From assembly GCA_964512385.1 (NCBI GenBank), contig CAZEHZ010000008.1, forward strand, positions 1 to 39,331: a stretch of 39,331 nucleotides of DNA, read 5' to 3'. The notes under the pieces are model-generated. The model made no database searches, was not told the DNA's origin, and worked only from the letters and a program-made list of their open reading frames with translations. This document shows, one piece after another, positions 23,289 through 32,553 of this stretch (position 1 is its first letter; each line of letters starts with the position of its first letter). Made by a program: the position numbers and the translations under genes. The stretch comes from CALXXL01 sp964512385. Its GTDB lineage: Bacteria > Verrucomicrobiota > Lentisphaeria > Victivallales > Victivallaceae.

Positions 23289-25113
23289 TCTTTATCATTC
23301 CCTCATCAAGTATTTTTCTAATATTCTCCGGCTCCAACACCCAAATCCAAATCTTGCGCTTGCCGGACTTCTCCATATGGGCATCCGGCTCTTTCAAGGT
23401 TGGAGCATAACGTTCAAAAATCTTATTTTCCGGCACATTGTATTTATCTAAATAACGCATATTTTGTTCAGAAGAGACTAAAATTATCTTACCGTCGGTC
23501 TGGCTTAGCTTCTGAATTTCCGCCATCAACTCCTGATACGACTTTTCCACATCGCCCTCTTTAAACGCCTTATCCCGGCGTGGATCGCGTTGTAAAATCA
23601 GACGCATCGGCTGTTTAAAATCCCAAAAATACAACATCAAACAGTTTTTATCGTGCGAATACAGCAACACCCGTTCCGGCGGAGTCTCTTTAATCAACTT
23701 GGCACTATGCCGTAAAAACGGCTTAAACGTGCGGAACTCATCGCTGGCCGGAATAATCACGGCAAAGACCGACAACATAACCGCGGTAATCACCACCACT
23801 AAAGTGGAAATATTTTCCGGCAACTGCAAAAACCCGGCCAACCGTTCATGGCGCAGTTCGTCATAAATCAGAACCGCCAATAACGCCACGCCGATAATCG
23901 GCAACGCCACCTTTAACATTAACGGCAACTCAAACCCGATTATCCGCTGACATAATTGAAACAGCAGTACACTCACCAAAGCCAAAGACGCTACCCCGGC
24001 CGTAATATAGCGCAACAAATCAGTGGGCTTTTTTAATTTTAATTTGGCAAAAAATTCGGAAAAAAACAACGCCGTAAACCCCATACAGAACGGGGCAATC
24101 GGCAAAATATAGTACCAGCGTTTAGACTCCGACGCCGTAAACATAATAAAAATCAACCCGATTGCCAGTAAAACCGACTGCGCATTATAGCTGAGTTTCT
24201 TAAACTGCCATATCCCCCAAATTACCGCCAGAATAAAGAACGGGCTCCACGGCAGTAAAACCCGCTGCAGTTCATAACTGTACACATAAAACGGCAAGTC
24301 ATTATGGTCAAACGCATTAAACGCCCTCACTACATTTTCCCGCCACATTAAGTCTAAAGCCGACAAGCGATCCGGCCACACATAAAACTCATTCATAGGC
24401 ATATACTCGGCCAACAGCGGAGTAATAAAGAACACGCTTGCCGCCACTATTGCCGCCAGAATATTCCAGATGGATAAATGTTTTTTAATTTCGCCATGCC
24501 GCCACACAAACGGCACCACGGCGGCCAGTGGCACCAGCACCGCCGGCAGGCCTTTGAACAACGCCCCGGTAAACAACAGCAGATAAAAGAGCAGATAGTG
24601 CCAAAATCCGGCCCGGTCATGGCAATGCACAAACCAGGAGTAGGCTAAAATAATCATGGTCATATTGGCCATATCGGCCTCGGCGCTTCTTGCCCACCAC
24701 AGGAACCCGAATGAGCTTAACAGCATCCATCCGGCCAACAGTCCGGTCTGGCGGTCAAACAATCGGCGGAAGGTGTAAACCGTAGCCCAGATTGCGGTTA
24801 CGCCGAACAAAGCCGACGGCAATCGCAACACCCATTCATTAAAGCACCCCAGTATTTTAGCGGCCAGGCAAACCACCCAGTAGCTCATTACCGGTTTATC
24901 AAAGTATACCACAAAATTAGTAGCGGGATGAAAGAAGTCATTAGTCAGCAGCATCTCACGAATAATTTCCGCCCAGCGGTCTTCCGAGCCATAAAAACTC
25001 CGAGTCCCTAAAAACGCAAATATTCCGATAAATGCGACCACATATAACACCGCTTCGCCGCTGATTTTCCGCCGACGTACCGCCGTCGTGCCGGTATACT
25101 GCTGTTCACTCAT
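23275..25113 (-). CDS. arnT: ArnT-like lipid A glycosyltransferase (GT39/GT83 type)
   Basis: Polytopic inner-membrane transferase that in the Ara4N pathway moves the sugar from undecaprenyl phosphate to lipid A in the periplasm. The 612 residues contain about a dozen hydrophobic segments. The first periplasmic loop has GSEDRWAEIIREMLLTNDF, with the acidic residue expected of GT-C enzymes, and then YFDKPVMSYWVV. A soluble C-terminal region of about 130 residues follows (ETPPERVLLYSHDKNC). The ATG shares one base with the arnB stop (TAATG), and its end overlaps arnC. Neighbouring ArnB and ArnC homologues make ArnT the best reading. The transferred sugar or acceptor could differ. Confidence 0.78.
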   Translation of the reverse strand: MSEQQYTGTTAVRRRKISGEAVLYVVAFIGIFAFLGTRSFYGSEDRWAEIIREMLLTNDFFHPATNFVVYFDKPVMSYWVVCLAAKILGCFNEWVLRLPSALFGVTAIWATVYTFRRLFDRQTGLLAGWMLLSSFGFLWWARSAEADMANMTMIILAYSWFVHCHDRAGFWHYLLFYLLLFTGALFKGLPAVLVPLAAVVPFVWRHGEIKKHLSIWNILAAIVAASVFFITPLLAEYMPMNEFYVWPDRLSALDLMWRENVVRAFNAFDHNDLPFYVYSYELQRVLLPWSPFFILAVIWGIWQFKKLSYNAQSVLLAIGLIFIMFTASESKRWYYILPIAPFCMGFTALFFSEFFAKLKLKKPTDLLRYITAGVASLALVSVLLFQLCQRIIGFELPLMLKVALPIIGVALLAVLIYDELRHERLAGFLQLPENISTLVVVITAVMLSVFAVIIPASDEFRTFKPFLRHSAKLIKETPPERVLLYSHDKNCLMLYFWDFKQPMRLILQRDPRRDKAFKEGDVEKSYQELMAEIQKLSQTDGKIILVSSEQNMRYLDKYNVPENKIFERYAPTLKEPDAHMEKSGKRKIWIWVLEPENIRKILDEGMIKNEQN

Positions 25114-26252
25114 TAAGCAAGCACCTTCTTAATTGCGTTCACCACATCATCCACATCGGCCAAAGTCATGGCGGGGAAAAGTGGCAAAGAACAGATATGA
25201 TCGCTGTTAAATTCGGTATTCGGTAACATTCCGGGGCGAAAATTCATCACGTCCCGATAATATTTCTGTAAATGCGCACAGCGGAAATGCAGTCCGGTAC
25301 CGATGTTTTCCTGTTTTAACGCCGCCATGAACTCATCACGGTTCATTTTGGCGGAAACCACCCGCACAATAAACAGATGCCATGCCGACTTAAAATCGTA
25401 TCCGGTTGGATCGGCCAACGGTAAAATCTCGTTAATACCCGCCAGTTTTTCCCGATAATACATAGCTAATTCGGTGCGTTTGGCATTAATTTTATCCAAC
25501 CGCTGTAACTGACTTACGCCGATAGCGGCGCTCATATCGGTAAGATTGTATTTAAAACCCGGTTCGGTTACTTCGGCCTGCGGAGCCCGGCCTTTGTTTT
25601 CGCGGTCAAACGCATCCACCACAATGCCGTGGAACTTCCAGCGGCGAAAATCCTTCATCATTTGTTCATCATCCGTCACCACCATACCGCCCTCGCCGGT
25701 GGTAATGTTCTTAATGGCGTGGAACGAATAAATTGCGGTGCCGGTAGACCCGACATGACGGCCTTTATAATATGTCCCCATGGCGTGCGCCGCATCTTCC
25801 ACCACCGGAATATTGCCGGCCACCTGTTTTATCCCGTCAATATCAAACGGCGCCCCGGCGTAATGAACAGGAATAATCAACTTGGTGCGTGGCGTAATGC
25901 AGGCTTTAACCGACTCCGGCGTAACCATTAACGTATCCCGATCCACGTCGGCGAAAACCGGAGTTGCACCGCTCATTACAATCATGTTCACCGTAGACAC
26001 CCACGTTAAAGAGGGCGTAATAACCTCATCACCGGCTTTAAGGCCTAACACCTTGGTCAGTAAATGCATACCGGCGGTGGCGCTGGATAAAGCCACGCCA
26101 TACTTATTACCGGTAATTTGGCAGACGCGCTCTTCAAACTCCACATTTTTCGGTCCGTTTGTCAACCATCCGGAGTGCATTACATTGGCCACGGCCTGTA
26201 TATCATCTTCATTTATATCCGGCTTGGTAAACGGTAAAAACTCTTTCCGCAT
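25113..26252 (-). CDS. arnB: UDP-4-keto-pentose aminotransferase (ArnB, DegT/DnrJ/EryC1 family)
   Basis: PLP enzyme that aminates UDP-4-keto-arabinose with glutamate to give UDP-4-amino-4-deoxy-L-arabinose. The 379 residues follow ArnB closely: EFLPFTKPDINEDD, SGWLTNGPKN, GDEVITPSLTWVSTVNM, FADVDRDTLMVTPES, IIPVHYAGAP and VEDAAHAMGTYYKGRHVG with Asp153. The PLP lysine is in SFHAIKNITTGEGG (Lys181). GTGLHFRCAHLQKYYRD and NSDHICSLPLFP follow further on. AAGGAT lies about 9 bases before the ATG, and a TATAAT promoter lies just upstream. It is the first gene of arnB-arnT-arnC-holA. The donor-making ArnA and the deformylase ArnD are not in the window. Confidence 0.88.
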   Translation of the reverse strand: MRKEFLPFTKPDINEDDIQAVANVMHSGWLTNGPKNVEFEERVCQITGNKYGVALSSATAGMHLLTKVLGLKAGDEVITPSLTWVSTVNMIVMSGATPVFADVDRDTLMVTPESVKACITPRTKLIIPVHYAGAPFDIDGIKQVAGNIPVVEDAAHAMGTYYKGRHVGSTGTAIYSFHAIKNITTGEGGMVVTDDEQMMKDFRRWKFHGIVVDAFDRENKGRAPQAEVTEPGFKYNLTDMSAAIGVSQLQRLDKINAKRTELAMYYREKLAGINEILPLADPTGYDFKSAWHLFIVRVVSAKMNRDEFMAALKQENIGTGLHFRCAHLQKYYRDVMNFRPGMLPNTEFNSDHICSLPLFPAMTLADVDDVVNAIKKVLA

Positions 26253-26277
26253 GAGTAAAAAATCCTTAAATTATTAC

Positions 26278-26307
26278 ATTATATAAATATTCTACATACA
26301 ATATCAC
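26278..26307 (-). promoter_or_regulatory. candidate promoter of the arnB-arnT-arnC-holA operon
   Basis: On the minus strand GTGATA (26302-26307), an 18-base spacer and a perfect TATAAT (26278-26283) lie 26 bases before arnB in a 110-base AT-rich spacer. The weak -35 with a strong -10 would suit activator control, but no operator is recognisable. Confidence 0.45.
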
Positions 26308-26362
26308 GATTTCAAAAAAAAGCAATTTGCTGAATAACTTTTTAAAAAATTGATTATCACTA

Positions 26363-27544
26363 TTATAATTTATTCACACACTCCAGCAGCTTCTGTTCCG
26401 CCGAGTCCAAACGCTTCAGCAACTCATCATGAATCTTCCGGCAGTGTTCCGGAAAATCCGGATAATCCGCCGTCAACACCTTATAGACCGCTTCCGCATC
26501 CCATTCGGCTACATCGCCCACACTGGAAAAGCCGAAATTAGACAAAAAATTCGATACTTTACTGCCGCGTTCCAATCCCTGCGGCACAACATTGACATTA
26601 CCGGCTAAAATTAATAAGTGTAAACGACTGCTTAAAATAATGTTGCAACTTGCCGCCAGTTGTTGAACTTCGCCCGGCAGAACGCAGTTTGCCACTAAAA
26701 TCGACCGTTCGGGATGCGTCAACCGGTTTTGCAGTTTTTTCATCAAATTATAATCCGTAATCGGATTCATGGGAATAAACAACACCTGAGTATCCGCATT
26801 TTCCAGCAAACGATTCAACAATCCGGCAAAATCCGACTCATTTTGTAACGGGCTTTGCGATGAAATGCAAACGCCGATCCGCTTGGCCGGCCGCACCCTC
26901 ACCTGCTCCGCCACCAAAGGCGACAACGGTTGCGACGGTAACCGCAAAGCCGGGTCCGCCCCCACCACGGCCTGCTGAAAACCGCAACGTTCCAACTCAA
27001 CTTTGCTTTGCGGGTCCCGCACCACAACTAAGGCACACTTTTTCAAGGTTTCGGCAATATGTCTGCGAGTAGCGTTTTCCTTGTGTTTCTCCCGTATTTT
27101 CACCAAATCTTTACCAATCAGTTTTCCGGCCAGCGTCAAGATTTTGCGCTTATTGCCGTCCCTCATACGGTAAAACGCCGGATTTAAAGTGTTGTTCATG
27201 CCGGTGTTCCAGATAATACACGGCAAATTCACGCTGTGGGCGGCGTCTAAATACGCCAAAGCGGTTTCCGGGTAGTCAGACAATCCGGTTGCCCCGCTCC
27301 ACACCAGTAAATCAAATTGGCTCAACACCTCCGGCAAAGTTTTACCGTCATTGCACGGTTTAAACTTATATAATGGAATAGTGTTTATGTTAAGCAACTT
27401 GGCGGTGTTTTCCCGGTCATTGGTGCTTACGGTCAGCTCCGCCTGCGGGAATAACCGCCGAAAAGTTTCGCATACACATTGTAAAATCGCTTCATCGCCG
27501 ATGTTATCGCACCCGAACGGTACTCCGCAAAGTAAAATTTTCAT
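26363..27544 (-). CDS. polysaccharide pyruvyltransferase family protein
   Basis: Transfers pyruvate from PEP as a ketal onto a sugar of a surface polymer, or belongs to that CsaB/WcaK-like fold. The 393 residues open with the family's N-terminal GCDNIGDEAIL (11-21). They also show LLVWSGATGLSDYPETAL, an ALVVVRDPQSKVEL segment and the C-terminal SSRLHLLILAGNVNVVPQG, where the usual Arg-x-His is present. AAGGATA lies 9 bases before the ATG. It is the last gene of the glycosyltransferase operon, 19 bases after the GT4-WecG fusion, so its substrate is probably that glycan. The specific sugar cannot be read from sequence. Confidence 0.85.
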   Translation of the reverse strand: MKILLCGVPFGCDNIGDEAILQCVCETFRRLFPQAELTVSTNDRENTAKLLNINTIPLYKFKPCNDGKTLPEVLSQFDLLVWSGATGLSDYPETALAYLDAAHSVNLPCIIWNTGMNNTLNPAFYRMRDGNKRKILTLAGKLIGKDLVKIREKHKENATRRHIAETLKKCALVVVRDPQSKVELERCGFQQAVVGADPALRLPSQPLSPLVAEQVRVRPAKRIGVCISSQSPLQNESDFAGLLNRLLENADTQVLFIPMNPITDYNLMKKLQNRLTHPERSILVANCVLPGEVQQLAASCNIILSSRLHLLILAGNVNVVPQGLERGSKVSNFLSNFGFSSVGDVAEWDAEAVYKVLTADYPDFPEHCRKIHDELLKRLDSAEQKLLECVNKL

Positions 27545-27562
27545 AATATATTATCCTTGTTG

Positions 27563-29359
27563 CTATTTTTTTTCCCGCCAAACCCGCCATAAAAACACCG
27601 GATTACCAATCACATAACGGCGAAACAGCCGACGTGGTTCACACGCCAGCCGGAACACCCATTCCAATTTTAATTTTCGCATCCATAACGGCGCTCTCGG
27701 TATGCGGCCGGATACAAAATCCAATAATCCGCCTACCCCAATTGCCAACTTACACGTTAATTCGGTTTGATGCCGGGCAATAAACTGCTCCTGTTTAGGT
27801 ACGCCCATCGCCACTAATAAAATATCCGTTTTTGCCGCATTGATTCGGGCGATAACGTCGGCTTCACGCCCTTCAATATAGCCATCCTCCGCCCCCACAA
27901 TCGTCGCTTTGGGGTGAGCAATAACGGCATTTTTCCGGGCTTCCTCCGCCACACCGGGGCGACCGCCTAACAGATAAAGCCGATAACCGGACTCGCACAG
28001 CAACGGGAACATATCAGTTCCGTTTACATTTTCCTGCACCGCAGTATGTTTATACTTTGCCCCTAAATTAACGCCGATGCCATCGGCCCACACATAGTCG
28101 GCTTGGGTATTTAAAAAATCTTTATATTCTTGATTTTTATAGGCTTGATTCAAACAGTCGGCATTAACAAAAGCGGCAATTTTACACTTCTCCGCCGGAT
28201 TCTTTACTGTAGCGGCAATATTTTCCAAAGCCTGTTTCATGGTGCAGGTCGAAAATTTTACGCCTAAAACTTCGGCATACAGCTCATGATTTTTCACTAA
28301 ACATTCGGCATGTTTCCGCCAGCTGAATTGTTCACTGCGCAGCAACCCTTTCTGCCGTAAATCCGCCCTTAAGTCGTCATTGGTCAAACCTTGTTTTATG
28401 GCGGCGGCAATCTCCGGCGGCGAGTTCGGGTCAAACAGCAGTGCCGCCCCCTGCCCGATTTCGCCTAAAGAGGAGTTGTTACTGCACGCACAAACCAGTC
28501 CGCAGGCCATCGCCTCCACCAGCGACAAGCCGAACCCTTCAAAAAACGACGGAAACACATACAGCCGGCAATGCTTATACCAGTCATACAACTGTTCAAA
28601 CTGCACAAATCCGGTAAACACAATACTCGCTTTAACCGGTGAATTTTCGGCGGCGGCATGTATTTGTTCGGCACCGTTCCAGTCGGCTCCGGCCAACACC
28701 AATTTGTATTCTCCGGTAATCTCCGGCGGCAAAAGTTCCCAAGCCTTAATCAGATTAATATGATTCTTACCCGGCGACTCTAACCGCGACACATATAATA
28801 CCACTTTTTCGGCACCGTCATTGCTGTTAAGCGGTAACTTACTGCGGTTAAATCCGTTATAATTAACCACAATTTTTCCGGCGGGAATCTGCCAGAATTT
28901 TTTCAAGTCCGCTGCGGTGCTTTCGCTGATGGCGGCCACCATATCGGCTTTATTACGCACAAAATACGGCAGAACTTTTTTAATGTAAAACATGCGGAAT
29001 TTATCATATTTCACCGGCACATGATATTGAGACAAATCATGAACCACCGCCACCAGATAACTGCCGCACCATGCCACCATCCGCCGGTTGGCCGCCAGCA
29101 TCAACACCTTGTCATATTTTTTTCCGTGCATAAAGAACGGCAGAATAAAAAGATGATAAACCATGCAGAATAACGGATTGGCGGCCCATTGCGGCAACAC
29201 AATCTGCTTGTATCGGGCAAACTCCTCCGCCGCATCCGGCTCTACGATTAAAGTTAAATCATGGCCGGCCGCCGCTAATTCGGCCACCACACTGCGGATA
29301 TAAACCGATATTCCAGATTTGCCATGATCAAACGGCACACAACCGACTAACAGTTTCAT
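27563..29359 (-). CDS. two-domain glycosyltransferase: GT4 fused to WecG/TagA (GT26)
   Basis: The 598-residue protein joins two transferases. Residues 1 to about 355 are a GT-B family 4 enzyme: GKSGISVYIRSVV, VAVVHDLSQYHV, VLYVSRLESPGKNHINLIKAWE, and the nucleotide-sugar motif PSFFEGFGLSLVEAMACG. Residues from about 362 are a WecG/TagA/CpsF domain: LGVKFSTCTMKQALENI, FVNADCLNQAYKNQEY, DYVWADGIGVNLGAKY, YLLGGRPGVAEEA and VAMGVPKQEQFIARHQ. GT26 enzymes add ManNAc-type or glucose residues to lipid-linked acceptors. No frameshift separates the halves, so it is one polypeptide. The two reactions are presumably consecutive in surface-glycan assembly. It follows the upstream GT4 gene by six bases. 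Confidence 0.88.
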   Translation of the reverse strand: MKLLVGCVPFDHGKSGISVYIRSVVAELAAAGHDLTLIVEPDAAEEFARYKQIVLPQWAANPLFCMVYHLFILPFFMHGKKYDKVLMLAANRRMVAWCGSYLVAVVHDLSQYHVPVKYDKFRMFYIKKVLPYFVRNKADMVAAISESTAADLKKFWQIPAGKIVVNYNGFNRSKLPLNSNDGAEKVVLYVSRLESPGKNHINLIKAWELLPPEITGEYKLVLAGADWNGAEQIHAAAENSPVKASIVFTGFVQFEQLYDWYKHCRLYVFPSFFEGFGLSLVEAMACGLVCACSNNSSLGEIGQGAALLFDPNSPPEIAAAIKQGLTNDDLRADLRQKGLLRSEQFSWRKHAECLVKNHELYAEVLGVKFSTCTMKQALENIAATVKNPAEKCKIAAFVNADCLNQAYKNQEYKDFLNTQADYVWADGIGVNLGAKYKHTAVQENVNGTDMFPLLCESGYRLYLLGGRPGVAEEARKNAVIAHPKATIVGAEDGYIEGREADVIARINAAKTDILLVAMGVPKQEQFIARHQTELTCKLAIGVGGLLDFVSGRIPRAPLWMRKLKLEWVFRLACEPRRLFRRYVIGNPVFLWRVWREKK

Positions 29360-29365
29360 TTACAC

Positions 29366-30493
29366 TTACCTTTTATCCATTAACTGTTTATAATTTTCCA
29401 CCAAATTAACTTCCGCAAACTTTTCCGCCACCAATCGCCGACCGTTGCGGCCTAATTCCAGACATTTGGCCGGATTATCAATCAACTCCTGAATTGCCGC
29501 CGCCAGTTTTTCGATATCGCCGGGCGGCACCAGTATACCGTTTTCCCGGTCAATTAAATACTCCCGCACGCCGCCGACGTCAAACGCCACCAGCGGCAAA
29601 CCGCAAGCCATCGCCTCCGGCCCCACCAAGCCGAACGGCTCCTGCCAACGCCACGGCAACACGGCAAAGGAGGCCCGTTGAATATAGCTTTCCGGATTAT
29701 TTATCCAGCCGTGAAATTTCACCGCCGGCAGGCCGATTGCTAAACTTTTCAGATACTCCTCATCATTTCCGGCGCCTAAAATATCGGCGGTATAATTGCC
29801 GTGCAAAAGTCTGGCGGCTTGTAAAAAAAGGTCTACCCCCTTGCCGCGAATTAACTGCCCGGTAATTACCAGATGCGGCACCACCTGCGGTACGGCAGGC
29901 TCCGGCAACGCCACCGCCGGAGGAATTATGACAATTTTTTCGGCCGCAAAACCGTTATCCGTTAACGTTTTTTGCATAAAATGTGATAAAACTACCAGTT
30001 TTTCAGATTTTTTAATCGATTGAAATAGCCTTGGAAACTCAAAAAACGTCTGTTTAAAGTCCTGCCACACACCGTTTGCCGGGCGGCGCAGCATGCCGCA
30101 TACGCCGCAATGCATTCGTTTATAAGGGCGGAAACAATTAGTTCTGACCACCGGCAGATAGCGGCATAAGCGCGGGCAATAATACTCATGGTCATGCACA
30201 AACATCACCAATTTATAGCGATTTTGCAAAACTTCGGCAAATTCTGCACTGCGCACTCTATGCACTGTTACCAAGTCAAAATCCACCGTAATTTGCGGAA
30301 GTTCATTATATTTCCACAAGCCGTTAAACACGCTTTTAAATTCGGCAAAACCTCTGACTTCGGTGTTATATAATGCATAAACCTCGAACCCGTAACGCTT
30401 TAATATTCCGGCGGTCTGATAAATATAGCGTTCAATACCGCCGGCAAAACCGGCGTATTCACAAACAAACAGAATTTTTCCGGCGGAACTCAT
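29366..30493 (-). CDS. family 4 glycosyltransferase with cysteine-rich insert
   Basis: The 375-residue GT-B enzyme has GGIERYIYQTAGIL near the N-terminus and MFVHDHEYYCPRLCRY, followed by a cluster of cysteines up to CGVCG (about 105-140). The donor-binding half shows VITGQLIRGKGVDLFLQAA, VKFHGWINNPESYIQRA and LPWRWQEPFGLVGPEAMACG. The Cys cluster is found in some GT4 relatives and may bind metal or stabilise the fold. The ATG at 30493 has AGAGGTG 5 bases upstream and lies 35 bases inside the preceding gene, strong overlap typical of this operon. Sugar and acceptor are unknown; a role in the surface glycan is inferred from context. Confidence 0.87.
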   Translation of the reverse strand: MSSAGKILFVCEYAGFAGGIERYIYQTAGILKRYGFEVYALYNTEVRGFAEFKSVFNGLWKYNELPQITVDFDLVTVHRVRSAEFAEVLQNRYKLVMFVHDHEYYCPRLCRYLPVVRTNCFRPYKRMHCGVCGMLRRPANGVWQDFKQTFFEFPRLFQSIKKSEKLVVLSHFMQKTLTDNGFAAEKIVIIPPAVALPEPAVPQVVPHLVITGQLIRGKGVDLFLQAARLLHGNYTADILGAGNDEEYLKSLAIGLPAVKFHGWINNPESYIQRASFAVLPWRWQEPFGLVGPEAMACGLPLVAFDVGGVREYLIDRENGILVPPGDIEKLAAAIQELIDNPAKCLELGRNGRRLVAEKFAEVNLVENYKQLMDKR

Positions 30494-31709
30494 TTTGCAC
30501 CTCTATATAAAATTCTTTCAGTTTTTTACCCACTTTTTCCCAGGTATACTCCTGTTCCACCTTTAACGCCGCATTCGCCGCCAGCTCTTTCCGGTATAAC
30601 GGCAAATTATGATATGCCGCCAACAAAGTGGACAACTCTTTCGGATCAAAAAACAGTCCGGTCTTCTTATCTTCCACCAAATACTGCAACCCGCCGACTT
30701 TCGCCGCCAGCACCGGCAAATTAGCACTCCACGCCTCCAGAGCCACAATGCCAAACGGTTCATGCAATGACGGCATAATAAATACATCTGCTTCTTTATA
30801 AGCATTTAACAACTCATCGCCATCCGGTTTTAACCCCGGAATCAAGGTCATATATTTACTTACGCCTTTTTGCTCTGCTAAACTTTTTAACTCCTCGGCA
30901 TACCATTTGGCGGTGATTGGCCCAATCAGAAGCAAATGCACGTTTTCCTGATTTTTACGCAACTCGGCCAACAACCCGATTAACATTTTCTGATTTTTCT
31001 GATAGTCGATTCTGGACACATTCAACAGCAATTTGGTCTCTTTACTCAAATTAAGTTTTTGCCGCCAATATGCGCCGCTTGCCTTGCGGAATTTTTCCGG
31101 GTCAACGCCGTTGGGGATATGACGCACCAATTTGTCCGGATAACGCTCCTTCAGCACCATTTCTTCATTTGCCCCGACACAAATTATCCCGGTGGCCTGC
31201 GCCAACGCATCACGGCGCAACTTAAACAACCGTTCAACTATGCCGCCGTAAGGCAGGGTATGTTTTAAGGGCCGCAACAGCTCTAAACGCTCGTTTTCCG
31301 GCACATCGGCGCAACCGCCGTGCAAAGATAATACCAACGGAATTTTTTGCGCCTCCGCCACCCGTGCCGCCAGCTCCGCCAAGCGCCCCAGATTATGCGA
31401 ATGCAGTAAATCAAAGTTATTCGCTTTCAGATATTTTTCCATTTGCGGCACCAACGGATTACCGCCTTTTTTATCCAACGCCAGACGTTTAGCCGCCGTC
31501 AGCGGAAAGTAGGGGTAAAAATAGGGGAAACGCCGAATTTGCACCGTGCCGGCCAATTTTTCCATTGTCTTGCCGCCCAATGCCTGCGTTGCCAAAATTT
31601 CGATCTCCACCCCGTTACGGTTCAACTCCCGCACGGAATGCCATACTACGCTTTCGGTACCGCCCCACTCGGCAAAGTTTAAACGGCGAATTATTTGAGC
31701 GGTTTTCAT
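30459..31709 (-). CDS. family 4 glycosyltransferase
   Basis: The 416-residue GT-B enzyme has an N-terminal WGGTESVVWHSVRELNRNG, a lipid-sugar acceptor half with LLHSHNLGRLAELAA, and a donor half with RHIPNGVDPEKF and LLNVSRIDYQKNQKMLIGLL. The E-x7-E region follows as MPSLHEPFGIVALEAWSANLP. It overlaps the preceding GT2 gene by four bases (ATGA) and the next GT4 by 35 bases, so the cluster is translationally coupled. It probably adds one residue of the surface polysaccharide. Specificity is not readable. Confidence 0.87.
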   Translation of the reverse strand: MKTAQIIRRLNFAEWGGTESVVWHSVRELNRNGVEIEILATQALGGKTMEKLAGTVQIRRFPYFYPYFPLTAAKRLALDKKGGNPLVPQMEKYLKANNFDLLHSHNLGRLAELAARVAEAQKIPLVLSLHGGCADVPENERLELLRPLKHTLPYGGIVERLFKLRRDALAQATGIICVGANEEMVLKERYPDKLVRHIPNGVDPEKFRKASGAYWRQKLNLSKETKLLLNVSRIDYQKNQKMLIGLLAELRKNQENVHLLLIGPITAKWYAEELKSLAEQKGVSKYMTLIPGLKPDGDELLNAYKEADVFIMPSLHEPFGIVALEAWSANLPVLAAKVGGLQYLVEDKKTGLFFDPKELSTLLAAYHNLPLYRKELAANAALKVEQEYTWEKVGKKLKEFYIEVQNEFRRKNSVCL

Positions 31710-32551
31710 GGTTGTTTAAACTCCTTTACTCCGGCTCGGTTACCACGGTAAATCGCATATTTTTGGATAATCCGATAAATTACCCCCGGAAAAAACATCC
31801 ACGGTTTTAATTTTACGATTTCATAATTGACATCCCGCATACACTCCCGCACAAACTGTTTAAAACAAACCCAAAATGAGCCGTTGCTGCCGAAAATTTG
31901 CGCTTCGGCGTAGCCCTCGTTATAAAAACGCTTCCACATTTGCCGATAAGTGTAATTATGCGAATGCTCCACTTTGGCATCCGCCACATAGACAATTTTA
32001 AAGCCGAGTTGTTTTAACCGGTATGACCACTCTATATCTTCCGAATACTGCATTTTAGGGTCAAACTTATATTCCATCAGCACCTCCCGACGGGCACCGC
32101 TGGTGACTAATGAGAAAAAATGCCGCCAATTTGCCGAATCCCGGCCGTCGCCGAACGCCCGGAAATTATCTTTTTTTACCAGAAACGCCGCATCGTTCCG
32201 GCATAATTGATTGCCGAATACCGCTCCCACATTTTTATCCGCCAGAGGGGATATCAGTTTGCCCAAAAAATCATTACTTAAAGGCACGGCATCGGAATTA
32301 TTAAACACTATAATGTCTCCCGTGGCCAGACTGACCGCCCGGTTCAGGACGCGAGCCGGATTATACGGCAGATTTTCCGGCGGAAAACGCTTTATTTGCG
32401 GATACGATTCTATAATCTCCAGCGTGCCGTCGGTAGAAGAGTCATCAAAACTCAAAATTTCAAACTCCACTCCGGTCTGGCTCAACAGCCCGTTTATGGT
32501 TCTGCGGATTATTCCGGCATCGTTATGAGACCGCATTATTACGCTTATCAT
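31706..32551 (-). CDS. family 2 glycosyltransferase
   Basis: The 281-residue GT-A enzyme starts SVIMRSHNDAGIIRRTINGLLSQ and contains ILSFDDSSTDGTLEII. At the DxD position it reads NNSDAVPLS, a relaxed metal-binding form. The catalytic-acceptor segment is DPKMQYSEDIEWSYRLKQLGFKIVY, where the ED pair is typical of GT2. The C-terminal part (YRQMWKRFYNEGYAEA onward) is amphipathic and basic, suggesting membrane association without a transmembrane helix. It starts two bases after the flippase stop and overlaps the next GT4 by four bases. Rhamnosyl- or similar transferase activity is plausible but not shown. Confidence 0.85.
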   Translation of the reverse strand: MISVIMRSHNDAGIIRRTINGLLSQTGVEFEILSFDDSSTDGTLEIIESYPQIKRFPPENLPYNPARVLNRAVSLATGDIIVFNNSDAVPLSNDFLGKLISPLADKNVGAVFGNQLCRNDAAFLVKKDNFRAFGDGRDSANWRHFFSLVTSGARREVLMEYKFDPKMQYSEDIEWSYRLKQLGFKIVYVADAKVEHSHNYTYRQMWKRFYNEGYAEAQIFGSNGSFWVCFKQFVRECMRDVNYEIVKLKPWMFFPGVIYRIIQKYAIYRGNRAGVKEFKQP

Positions 32552-32553
32552 TA

